The translations under genes and the position numbers were made by a program. This document shows, one piece after another, positions 32,968 to 44,016 of a DNA stretch of 64,000 nucleotides. The DNA lies in assembly GCF_044377035.1 (NCBI RefSeq), contig NZ_JBILJW010000009.1, positions 62,001 through 126,000 on the forward strand, in the 5' to 3' direction. The notes under the pieces were generated by a model. The model was given only the letters and a program-made list of their open reading frames with translations. It was not told the origin of the DNA and searched no databases. The stretch's first letter is position 1. Each line of letters begins with the position of its first letter. Source of the stretch: Silanimonas sp044377035 (GTDB lineage Bacteria; Pseudomonadota; Gammaproteobacteria; Xanthomonadales; Xanthomonadaceae).

Positions 32968-34755
32968 ATGCGTGCGGCCTCGGCCCTGCTGCTGACCCTG
33001 GCGCTCGCCATCGGCGCAGGAGGGCTGCGGGCCGGCGAAGCGAGCCGCGACGGCACCGATACGGCGCTCCAGCAGGAAATGGAGCGCCTGTACGCGCTGC
33101 GAACCGTCGACGCGCCCGCGTTCGTGGCCCAGACCCGCGCCCTCGAGGCCCGGCCGAAGCCCTCGAACCTCGGGCAGCGCCAGTTCCTTGAGTTCCTCGC
33201 GGCCAACCGGGCGACCTTCGAGGGCCGCATTCCGGACGCCATCGCGCTGGCCCAGCCACTGGCTGAGTCGGCCGAGGATCCGAAATTGAGGCTTTCGGCT
33301 GGCATCTTCGTCATCAACATGCGGGCTGGAACCCGCGAGTTCGAAGCCGGGCTGCGCGATCTGGACCGCCTGTTGAAAGCGAACCCGAAGGCGGAGGGGG
33401 CGCTTCGTGATGAGATCATCGGTATCTGGAATGTGGCGGCGATCTTCTATGCCGAACTCGAGCAGCCCGCGCTGTCGGCCTGGTATGCGCAGCGCCTGCT
33501 CGAAAGCCGTCATTCGCCCCGGATGGACTGCTTCGGGCAACACTTCGCGATTCGCGCCCGCCAAGCCGTGGCCGATCCGACGCTGTCGTCGATCGATTTC
33601 GACCGGAATTACCAGCGCTGCCGCGACGCCGGGGAAGTGGGCGTCCTGCCCGGCCTGGTCGGGCTTTCTCACGCCCGCTTCCTGCGCGACGCCAACCGCT
33701 CCGACGAGGCCCTTGGACTGCTTGAGGATCGCGTCGGGCACATCGAATCCACCCGCTACCCTCGCCTCGTGGCCGAAGCCTATGCACTGGATGCAGAGCT
33801 GCTGTTCGCCGCCGGCCGCGTGACGCAGGCCGAACGCCAGGCGCAACGGGCCATCGAGACGTCGAAGGACACCCCCACCAGCCTGCCGGTCGCGATGGCC
33901 GAGAGGGTGCTGTTCGAGATCCATCGCCAAAGCGGCGACAGCAGTGCCGCGCTGCGACACCTGCAGCGCCACATCGGCGCCAATCGCGCCCTCGCCGAGG
34001 ACAGCCTCGCCAAGGAGCGCGCCTTCCGCACCGTCCAGCACGAGAGCCTGCAGCGCGAGCAGCAGCTCGCCCTCGCCACCGAACGGAATCGCGTGCTCGA
34101 CCTCGAAGCCCGGCTTGCCAAGGCCGAGTCGCGCAACGCGATCGTCCTCGCCGGCGTACTGCTCCTCACCGTCGGCGGCCTCATCGCCTGGGGCCGACGC
34201 CTGTGGACCGACGCGAAGCGCTTCCGCGAACTCGCGCAGACCGATCCGCTCACCGGCTTCGCTTCGCGCCAGCACTTCACCGAGCTCGCCGCCAAGGCAG
34301 TGGCCCGCGCACGCACCGAAGCCCGGCCGCTGATGCTGGTCGCCTTCGACCTCGACCACTTCAAGCGCATCAACGACCGCCACGGCCACTTGGCCGGCGA
34401 TGCCGTCCTTCGTGCCGTGAGCGAGGCGGCACGCGCCGTGCCCGCCCCGGTGCCGCGCACGATCGGCCGCATCGGCGGCGAAGAGTTCGCCATCCTGCTC
34501 GATGGCGCGACCGAGACGCAGGCCGCCACCTACGCCGAGGCCTTGCGCCGCGCCATCGCGTCTGCCGAAGCGGTCGCGGACGGGGGTGCGCTCCTGACGG
34601 TCACCGCCAGTTTCGGCCTCACCGGCACGCATGAAGCGGGCCACGACCTGCAGGCGCTCCTCGATCGCAGCGACCGCGCGCTCTACCGCGCCAAGAACGA
34701 GGGCCGCGACCGCATCATCGCCACCGACCGCGCCCACGCCCTCGAAGCGGCCTGA
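32968..34755 (+). CDS. TPR-type periplasmic sensor diguanylate cyclase, copy 2
   Basis: A 595-residue paralogue of the protein at 30823 with the same layout: signal peptide, TPR-like periplasmic helices, one membrane helix near residues 390-412 and a GGDEF domain with GGEEF at 503-507 and FDLDHFKRINDRHGH. It should be an active cyclase. Its start follows the precursor stop by three bases (TGA-gcc-ATG), the same junction as copy 1 has with the methyltransferase. Blocks such as NMRAGTREFEAGLRDLDRLL and the stretch around ETSKDTPTSLPVAMAE are shared exactly, while the middle of the sensor has diverged. This indicates a segmental duplication followed by sensor specialisation. Confidence 0.9.
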   Translation: MRAASALLLTLALAIGAGGLRAGEASRDGTDTALQQEMERLYALRTVDAPAFVAQTRALEARPKPSNLGQRQFLEFLAANRATFEGRIPDAIALAQPLAESAEDPKLRLSAGIFVINMRAGTREFEAGLRDLDRLLKANPKAEGALRDEIIGIWNVAAIFYAELEQPALSAWYAQRLLESRHSPRMDCFGQHFAIRARQAVADPTLSSIDFDRNYQRCRDAGEVGVLPGLVGLSHARFLRDANRSDEALGLLEDRVGHIESTRYPRLVAEAYALDAELLFAAGRVTQAERQAQRAIETSKDTPTSLPVAMAERVLFEIHRQSGDSSAALRHLQRHIGANRALAEDSLAKERAFRTVQHESLQREQQLALATERNRVLDLEARLAKAESRNAIVLAGVLLLTVGGLIAWGRRLWTDAKRFRELAQTDPLTGFASRQHFTELAAKAVARARTEARPLMLVAFDLDHFKRINDRHGHLAGDAVLRAVSEAARAVPAPVPRTIGRIGGEEFAILLDGATETQAATYAEALRRAIASAEAVADGGALLTVTASFGLTGTHEAGHDLQALLDRSDRALYRAKNEGRDRIIATDRAHALEAA

Positions 34756-34823
34756 CCGGTTGCTTCCGCCTCCGCAGCGCCGGTGCCTCCATGCACCCAC
34801 ATCGATCCACTAAGGAACGTTCC

Positions 34824-36119
34824 ATGCCCAAGCCGTCGCTGCGCCCGATCGCCCTCGCCCTCGTGCTCGCCCTGCCGCTCGGGGCCAGCGCCGATGCGCA
34901 GGCTGCCAGCACCGTCGTCAGCGCCGATCGCCTGTTCGACGCCCGCAGCGGCCGCATCCAGGCGGATGCGGAATTGCTCGTGGTTGACGGCCGCATCGCC
35001 GCCATCGCCACCGGCGGCAAAGCGGTGGCGGCACCGGCCGACGCGACGCGGGTCGACCTCGGCGACATGACCGTGCTGCCCGGACTGATCGACATGCATG
35101 TGCACATCGACAGTGACCCGACGTACAGCGGCTACACCGGCCTGCAGTTCAACGACCGCTACTGGTCGGTGGTCGCGGTGCCGCACGCGCAGCGCACGCT
35201 GGAGGCCGGCTTCACCACCATCCGCACCCTGGGCGCCGACGCCTGGAATGACGTCGGTCTGCGGCAGGCGATCGACGAAGGCAAGGTGCACGGGCCGCGC
35301 ATCATGACGGCCGCGTACGCCTTCGGCGCCACCGGCGGCCACTGCGACAGCACCTACTTCCCGCCCTCGATGGCGCAGCGCAGCCGCTACAACGCGGACA
35401 GCCCGGACGAAGGCCGCCAGCGCGTGCGCGAGTTGCGCAAGTACGGCGCGCAAGTGATCAAGATCTGCGCCACCGGCGGCGTGTTCTCGCGGAACACCGA
35501 ACCCGGGCAGCAGCAGATGCGCTTCGAGGAGATGAAGGCCGTCGTCGACGAGGCGCACCAGTGGGGCCTCACCGTCGCGGCACACGCGCACGGCGCTTCG
35601 GGCATCCGCGAGGCGATCCGCGCCGGCGTCGACACCATCGAACACGCCAGCCTGATCGACGACGAGGGCATCCGCCTCGCCAAGGCGAATGGCGCGTGGC
35701 TGTCGATGGACATCTACAACACCGAGTACACGCAGTCCGAAGGCGCGAAGAACGGCGTTCTTCCGGACAACCTGCGCAAAGACCGCGAGATCGCCGAGGC
35801 GCAGCGGCAGAACTTCAAACGCGCCCACGAAGCGGGCGTGCGCATGGTCTATGGCACCGACGCCGGCATCTTCCCGCACGGCGAGAACGGCAAGCAGTTC
35901 GCGGTGATGGTGCGCTATGGCATGACACCCGCCGAGGCCATCCAGGCCGCGACGATCAACGCCGCCACCGCGATGAAGCGCGAGGACGTGGGCGCGCTGG
36001 AGACCGGCCGCTTCGCCGACCTGATCGCCGTGCCCGGCGACCCGACGCAGGACGTGACCCTGCTCGAGCGCGTGCCTTTCGTGATGAAGGGCGGCGCCGT
36101 GGTCAAGGACGCGCGTTGA
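34824..36119 (+). CDS. Secreted metal-dependent amidohydrolase (Xaa-Pro dipeptidase-like)
   Basis: A 431-residue protein with a signal peptide (residues 1-28, ending ADAQAA) and an amidohydrolase TIM-barrel. The metal ligands are His92 and His94 in DMHVHID, Lys in VIKICATGG, His in VAAHAHGASG and IEHASLI, and Asp in VYGTDAGIFPHGENG. This subgroup includes prolidases and carboxypeptidases acting on short peptides. AAGGAA stands six bases before the ATG at 34824. It is 68 bp downstream of GGDEF copy 2 and could be in the same transcript. A role in the borosin pathway, for example peptide trimming, is possible but unproven. Confidence 0.88.
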   Translation: MPKPSLRPIALALVLALPLGASADAQAASTVVSADRLFDARSGRIQADAELLVVDGRIAAIATGGKAVAAPADATRVDLGDMTVLPGLIDMHVHIDSDPTYSGYTGLQFNDRYWSVVAVPHAQRTLEAGFTTIRTLGADAWNDVGLRQAIDEGKVHGPRIMTAAYAFGATGGHCDSTYFPPSMAQRSRYNADSPDEGRQRVRELRKYGAQVIKICATGGVFSRNTEPGQQQMRFEEMKAVVDEAHQWGLTVAAHAHGASGIREAIRAGVDTIEHASLIDDEGIRLAKANGAWLSMDIYNTEYTQSEGAKNGVLPDNLRKDREIAEAQRQNFKRAHEAGVRMVYGTDAGIFPHGENGKQFAVMVRYGMTPAEAIQAATINAATAMKREDVGALETGRFADLIAVPGDPTQDVTLLERVPFVMKGGAVVKDAR

Positions 36120-38472
36120 GTTCGCGCGCCTCGACCCAGGCGATCAACTTGTCTTCCGGCATGGGCTGCGCGATCCCGTAGCCCTGCAGGGCATCGCAGC
36201 CGAGGTTTCGGAGGTACTCCCGCTGCTCGTCGGTTTCGACGAACTCGGCCGTGGCATGGAGCCCGAACGCCTTCGCAAGGCCGAGGATGGAGCGGATGAT
36301 GCGATCGCCATCGCCCCGGTGGTCGCGCACGAACTGTCCGTCGATCTTGAGCGCCGAAGGCTTCAGCTCGGCCAAGCGGGCCATCGACGAGTAGCCGGTG
36401 CCGAAGTCATCGAGCGCGATGCGCAGGCCGAGGGAACGGAGCCGCTCGATGACCCCGGTGATGGCATCGGCGTCGGCGGCGAGCGCGCTTTCGGTGACTT
36501 CCAGCAGCATCGCTTCGGGAGGGACGCCCGCGGCACGCACGAGGCCGTCGATGCGTTCGACGATGCCGGGGCTCAGCAGGGACGGCGGCGCGAGGTTGAC
36601 CTGGAGCACCAGGGCGGGAATCGAGCGCCGAAGGGCCACGAGGGCCGGCAGCGCTTTGGCCAGCACCTGCAAATCGAGTTCGGCGCTGAAGCCAGCCTCC
36701 TCGGCCACTGGGACGAAGCGCGCCGGCGGCACGCGTCCGCGCTCGGCATCGTTCCAGCGCGCCAAGGCTTCGACGGCGGTCAGGCGGCCGTCGATCGCGG
36801 AAACAATCGGCTGGAAAGCAACATCGATGCGGCCTTCGTCGAGTGCGCGACGGAGGCGACGTTCGATCGATTCGCGCTCGACGAGGGCCTCGCGCATCGA
36901 GGGCACGTAATCGACGAGCCGGCTCCCCCCGGCCCGCTTTGCCTCGTACATGGCGATGTCGGCCCGACGCAGCCAGTCACCTGGCGAATCCAGGTCCGTC
37001 GACAGCGACGCCCGCCCGAGGCTGGCGCGGAGGCGGAGCGCGTGCCCGGCGGCGTCCAGGACGCGAACGTGCGCCACCGCGTCGAGCACCTCGCGGCCGA
37101 TGTCGTCGCCATGGTTGGCGAGGATCGCGTATTCGTCGCCGCCGAGGCGGAACACTTCCGCCCGCTCTCCGAGCTTGGCGGCGAGGCTGCGCGACAGCGC
37201 CACCAGCATCGCGTCGCCCGTGGCGTGGCCGTGCACGTCGTTGATCGCCTTGAATCCATCGAGGTCAAGCAAGTGCAGCGAGGCCGGCCAGCTGCGGCCT
37301 GCCGTCATCAACACCTCCAGCCGGGCCTGCAGGGCCGCTCGATTGCCGAGGCCGGTGAGCGGGTCGCGCAGGGCGGCCTTCCGCCATTCGGTCCGCGCGC
37401 CGTCGAGGGTGCGGTAGATCGTGCCGAACTCCTCGCCCAGCAAGGTGAGCTCGTCGCGCGGCCCGGGGAGGTCCATGCGCCGGATGGTGCCGACCCGTAG
37501 CGCTTCGACCTCCCGTCGGAGGGCCTGGATGCGGACGAGCACCTGCCGCCTCAGCAGTTCGATCAGGAAATAGATCAGGACGCCCAACAGCAACGTCTGC
37601 TGGACAACGGTGACCACCTGCACCTGCCCCAGCAGCCCGGAGAGCTCGTAGGGATGGCGCGCGACCGCCATGACCTCCGTTCCGAGGATCGGGTCGTCGA
37701 TCGGCACGGCGAGCAGGGCGGCATCCTCGCCAGCCTCGATGGGCGGCCGGCCCGGATCGAAGGCGACGATGCGGTAGTCGACCTGCGATTCGACGGCGCG
37801 TGCGGCGAGTCGCTCGCGGTCGACGGCCCGGAGGATCATCACCAGGCCGCCGTTCGGCGGCTGCCCCTGGTAGCCCACCGCGCCGATCGCGACCTGGATC
37901 CATTGGCCGCCGTGCTCGATCCAGGTGATCCCCGCGTCGCCGCCGTCGCGCACGGCCGCGGCCCTCGGCAACTGGCGAAGGCGCTCGACCAGCGCGGGGG
38001 CCAGCCCAACCAGGCCCATGGCACCCTCGAACGCCGGTTCGGCCAGGGCGGCGTCGCCGAAGCCCTTGGCGGCGCGCTCCGCGACACCGGCGACGAGCAC
38101 CTGCCCCTGCGGCGACAGGACGAGCACGCCGTCGGTGTCGGCGTTGTCGAGGAACCACACGTCGAAGGTGTCCCGACGGAAATCCGGGTCGCCGCTCTCC
38201 ACGAACGCCGCCATCGCGTTCCAATAGGCGTAGTCATCGACGACCGTGCGCAGCAGGTCGGCCTTGGCGCGCTCGATGCTCGCCACGCGATCCCAGGCGC
38301 GCTTCGCCTCCTTCGCTTCGACGGCTTCGACCATGCGACCGATCAGGCCGAAGGTGATCGCCGCCATGACCACGACAAGTGCTGCCCCGATCGCGAGGAA
38401 GGCACGGACGAGCCGCGACTGCAGGCTGACGACCGGCGACAGCGGGGCGTTGGTTCGTGGCGCGCTCGTCAT
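36103..38472 (-). CDS. CHASE4-GGDEF-EAL c-di-GMP enzyme
   Basis: A 789-residue membrane protein. A membrane helix near residues 20-45 is followed by a periplasmic CHASE4 domain (with VDDYAYWNAM near the start), a second helix near 278-302, then GGDEF (GGDEY at 444-448, LDLDGFKAINDVHGH) and EAL (EAL at 568-570). The EAL residues NLAPPSLLS, LEVTESAL, ALDDFGTGYSS and LKIDGQFV are present, so both cyclase and phosphodiesterase activity are possible. I use the ATG at 38472; the frame is open another 41 codons upstream. Its 3' end overlaps the amidohydrolase 3' end by 17 bp. Confidence 0.92.
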   Translation of the reverse strand: MTSAPRTNAPLSPVVSLQSRLVRAFLAIGAALVVVMAAITFGLIGRMVEAVEAKEAKRAWDRVASIERAKADLLRTVVDDYAYWNAMAAFVESGDPDFRRDTFDVWFLDNADTDGVLVLSPQGQVLVAGVAERAAKGFGDAALAEPAFEGAMGLVGLAPALVERLRQLPRAAAVRDGGDAGITWIEHGGQWIQVAIGAVGYQGQPPNGGLVMILRAVDRERLAARAVESQVDYRIVAFDPGRPPIEAGEDAALLAVPIDDPILGTEVMAVARHPYELSGLLGQVQVVTVVQQTLLLGVLIYFLIELLRRQVLVRIQALRREVEALRVGTIRRMDLPGPRDELTLLGEEFGTIYRTLDGARTEWRKAALRDPLTGLGNRAALQARLEVLMTAGRSWPASLHLLDLDGFKAINDVHGHATGDAMLVALSRSLAAKLGERAEVFRLGGDEYAILANHGDDIGREVLDAVAHVRVLDAAGHALRLRASLGRASLSTDLDSPGDWLRRADIAMYEAKRAGGSRLVDYVPSMREALVERESIERRLRRALDEGRIDVAFQPIVSAIDGRLTAVEALARWNDAERGRVPPARFVPVAEEAGFSAELDLQVLAKALPALVALRRSIPALVLQVNLAPPSLLSPGIVERIDGLVRAAGVPPEAMLLEVTESALAADADAITGVIERLRSLGLRIALDDFGTGYSSMARLAELKPSALKIDGQFVRDHRGDGDRIIRSILGLAKAFGLHATAEFVETDEQREYLRNLGCDALQGYGIAQPMPEDKLIAWVEARELNARP

Positions 38473-38629
38473 GCGGCGCGATCCTCGGGATGGAGTACAG
38501 GCAAGCAGTTGACCGACGCAGTACTGCAGTCCTCTGACAAGGCGGCAACGGCGCGTGAATCGCTCGCAAAGCGCGCTACGACGCACGCAAGCCACGTGAT
38601 CGCGGTCACACGCGATGACGCATGCGGCG

Positions 38630-38666
38630 ATAGCTAGCGCCTATCGAAATGAGTCAAACAATCCAT
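38630..38666 (+). promoter_or_regulatory. OxyR-type operator upstream of katG
   Basis: The four-part OxyR pattern ATAG-N7-CTAT-N7-ATAG-N7-CTAT is matched as ATAG (38630), CTAT (38641), AGTC (38652) and CCAT (38663), each seven bases apart. The first two blocks are exact; the last two agree partly. It ends 99 bp before the katG ATG, a fitting place for activation by oxidised OxyR. No oxyR gene is in the window. The 293-bp gap holds no other obvious element. Confidence 0.65.
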
Positions 38667-38765
38667 TTCCCCATTGTCATGGGAGGGGCGTAGGTTGCTG
38701 GGCACGCGGCATCCCGTCGCGCCAGCGCCGCACCCCCGCCGCGCGGATCCTCACAGGAGCCTCCC

Positions 38766-40961
<2,196 letters not shown>

Positions 40962-40987
40962 TCGGACGCGTCACGGCTGAAAGCGCA

Positions 40988-41021
40988 CGGGGTGGGCTGG
41001 CGAAAGCTGGCTCACCCCGTT
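40988..41021 (+). terminator. Intrinsic terminator after katG
   Basis: Arms ACGGGGTGGGC (40988-40998) and GCTCACCCCGT (41011-41021) pair with one mismatch around a 12-base loop, followed by TTTCGTTT. It lies 27 bp after the katG stop codon. Confidence 0.7.
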
Positions 41022-41163
41022 TCGTTTGCAGCGCATTTCGCCGAGTGCTGGCTGCGCCACAGCGCGCCGTCGCCAACCCACTCGCGGGGATGCCACAAGC
41101 TCGCCGCGAGCGCATGGATGGATGTGGCGAGAGTGCAGCGGAGTGCGCGCGTGTCGTTTCGGA

Positions 41164-41333
41164 CTCGCGGAGTTCCGCGAGCGGCGGCGCAGGGCCGGCC
41201 GCCAAGGCGAATAAGGAGCCCCGGCACGCTGTTGAGGCGCAAGGTCCGAAGGACCGGCTCAGGGATGAGCCATCCGATCGAGGGGCAGGACGCCCCCTTC
41301 GATCGGACCGCCGGAAATCTCGCCTTGAAGGCG
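41164..41333. other. Array of five short inverted repeats between katG and the carbonic anhydrase gene
   Basis: In the 439 bp after the katG terminator I find no credible gene, but five consecutive stems: CTCGCGGA/TCCGCGAG (41164-41181), GGTCC-GAA-GGACC (41243-41255), GGCTCA/TGAGCC (41256-41271), TCCGATCGA/TCGATCGGA with an inner GGGGC/GCCCC (41273-41307), and CGCCTT/AAGGCG (41321-41333). The pattern could be a structured RNA, a repeated intergenic mosaic element or a remnant of one. Confidence 0.55.
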
Positions 41334-41422
41334 ACGGGGCGGGCCAGCCTTGGCAGACGGCCCTGCGCTGGCGCCATGGAGATCCCCGCGATCCACCACC
41401 GCAACCGCGCGACGCGCGCCGC

Positions 41423-41428
41423 TACACT
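41423..41428 (+). promoter_or_regulatory. Candidate -10 box for the carbonic anhydrase gene
   Basis: TACACT lies 32 bp before the start codon. The same hexamer occurs at 44004-44009, 7 bp before the GAF-GGDEF-EAL gene. No good -35 box is seen in either case. Confidence 0.25.
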
Positions 41429-41460
41429 CCGTCGCATCCTTTCGACCACGAGCCACCGCC

Positions 41461-42003
41461 ATGCCCATCCGCCCCTTCCGCGACAAGACGCCCGTGCTCG
41501 GCGAACGCTGCTACGTCGACGAGGGAGCGCACGTGATCGGCGACGTGGTGCTGGGCGACGACGCCTCGCTGTGGCCGGGCGTGGTGGTGCGCGGCGACGT
41601 CAACCACATCCGCATTGGCGCGCGAACCAACGTGCAGGACGGCACCATCATCCACGTGACGCACGAGGGCCCGTACACGCGGCCCGACGGTTTCCCGACA
41701 ATCATCGGCGCCGACGTCACCATCGGCCACGCGGCCTGCATCCACGCCTGCACCATCGAAGACGCCTGCCTCATCGGCATGAAGGCTCTGGTGCTCGACG
41801 GCGCGGTGGTGCGCAAGCACGGCTTCGTCGGCGCGGGTGCGGTGGTGCCGCCGGGCAAGGTCGTTGAGAGCGGCGAGCTGTGGTTGGGCAATCCGGCCAA
41901 GCCGGGGCGCCGTCTGAGTGACCGCGAGATCGAACAGCTCTACTACTCGGCCAAGCACTACGTGCGACTGAAAGACCAGTACCTCGGCCTGCCGCCGCAG
42001 TAA
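41461..42003 (+). CDS. Gamma-class carbonic anhydrase-like protein
   Basis: A 180-residue left-handed beta-helix protein of the gamma-carbonic anhydrase family. The hexapeptide repeats start at VIGDVVLGDDASLWPGVVVRGDVNHIRIGARTNVQ. Zinc-ligand His residues are in IIHVTHEGP and IGHAACIHACTIED. Proteins of this type (YrdA-like) are common and often have no proven carbonic anhydrase activity. It converges on aroE, ending 28 bp from that gene's stop. Confidence 0.92.
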   Translation: MPIRPFRDKTPVLGERCYVDEGAHVIGDVVLGDDASLWPGVVVRGDVNHIRIGARTNVQDGTIIHVTHEGPYTRPDGFPTIIGADVTIGHAACIHACTIEDACLIGMKALVLDGAVVRKHGFVGAGAVVPPGKVVESGELWLGNPAKPGRRLSDREIEQLYYSAKHYVRLKDQYLGLPPQ

Positions 42004-42031
42004 GCCGCCAACGCAAAGCAACCGAGGGCGA

Positions 42032-42874
42032 TCACTCCGCCGTGTGCAGGGCCACCGCGCCGGCGCGAAGTTCGCTGTAGATCGGGTCGGTGTCGGGCGT
42101 CTGCCCGTGCCAGAGCCGGAAGGCTTCGGCGGCCTGCTCGACCAGCATGCCGAGCCCGTCGAGCGCGGTCTCGCAATCCTGCGAACGCGCCCACGACAGG
42201 AAGGCGATGGCGGCTTCGCCGTAGCTCAGGTCGACCGCGAGGGTGCGTTCCGTGGCCAGCGACGACGGCAGCGCCATCGCGCTGGCGCTGCGCCCCGCCG
42301 ACGTGGCGTTGACGATCATGTCGAACACGCCGAGGTTGGGCAGGTCGTCCCAGTAGCGCGTGTGCACGCGACCGGGTTCGCCGAGGCGGTCGCTCAGGGC
42401 GTCGGCGCGGTCCGGGCTGCGATTGACGATCCACAGCGATTCGATGCCGGCATCGAGCAGGGCGGGAGCCACGCCGTGCGCGGCCCCGCCGGCACCGAGC
42501 AGCAGCACCTTGCGCGCGCGCAGATCGAGCCGATGGCGCTCGGTGAGGTCGTGCACCAGGCCGGCGCCGTCGGTGTTGTCTCCGTGCCAGCCATTGCTGC
42601 CGCGGATCAGGGTGTTCACCGCACCGCAGCGGCGCGCTCGCTCGGAGAGCGTCGCGCACAAGGCCCGCGCGGCTTCCTTGTGCGGCAGCGTCACGTTGAG
42701 GCCCGCGCCCCCGGCTTTCGCGAACGCGGCGACCGCCGCGTCGAAACCGTGCGGCGCGACATCGATCAGGCCGTACTCGACGGCGATGCTGCACTGCGCG
42801 CCGAAGGCGGCATGGATGCGCGGCGACAGCGAATGTGCAACAGGCTGGCCAACCAGGGCATAGCGTCCGCTCAT
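42032..42874 (-). CDS. aroE: Shikimate dehydrogenase
   Basis: A 280-residue NADPH-dependent enzyme of the shikimate pathway. ALVGQPVAHSLSPRIHAAFG binds shikimate, the catalytic Lys lies in NVTLPHKEAA and the Asp in GDNTDGAG, GAGGAAHGVAPALLDAG is the nucleotide loop, followed by NRSPDRA and NATSAG. The ATG at 42874 has AAGGAGA upstream. The start is 37 bp downstream of hemB, so the two may be co-transcribed. Confidence 0.96.
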   Translation of the reverse strand: MSGRYALVGQPVAHSLSPRIHAAFGAQCSIAVEYGLIDVAPHGFDAAVAAFAKAGGAGLNVTLPHKEAARALCATLSERARRCGAVNTLIRGSNGWHGDNTDGAGLVHDLTERHRLDLRARKVLLLGAGGAAHGVAPALLDAGIESLWIVNRSPDRADALSDRLGEPGRVHTRYWDDLPNLGVFDMIVNATSAGRSASAMALPSSLATERTLAVDLSYGEAAIAFLSWARSQDCETALDGLGMLVEQAAEAFRLWHGQTPDTDPIYSELRAGAVALHTAE

Positions 42875-42911
42875 GGCGTTCTCTCCTTGACGAAGCGGTG
42901 GGAGCACCCGT

Positions 42912-43901
<990 letters not shown>

Positions 43902-44016
43902 TCGGGAAAACGTCGGCAGGCAGGGGATGGGTGCCGATGGTACGCCGGCGGGGGCGGGCGGCAGGGCAAGACGGCCATCCCATTTCGACCGGGCAACCGG
44001 GCTTACACTCGGCCGG

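Noticed and set aside
41026..41214. Small 62-residue gene after katG
   Set aside because: No ribosome-binding site, no recognisable fold, and the region is occupied by inverted repeats.
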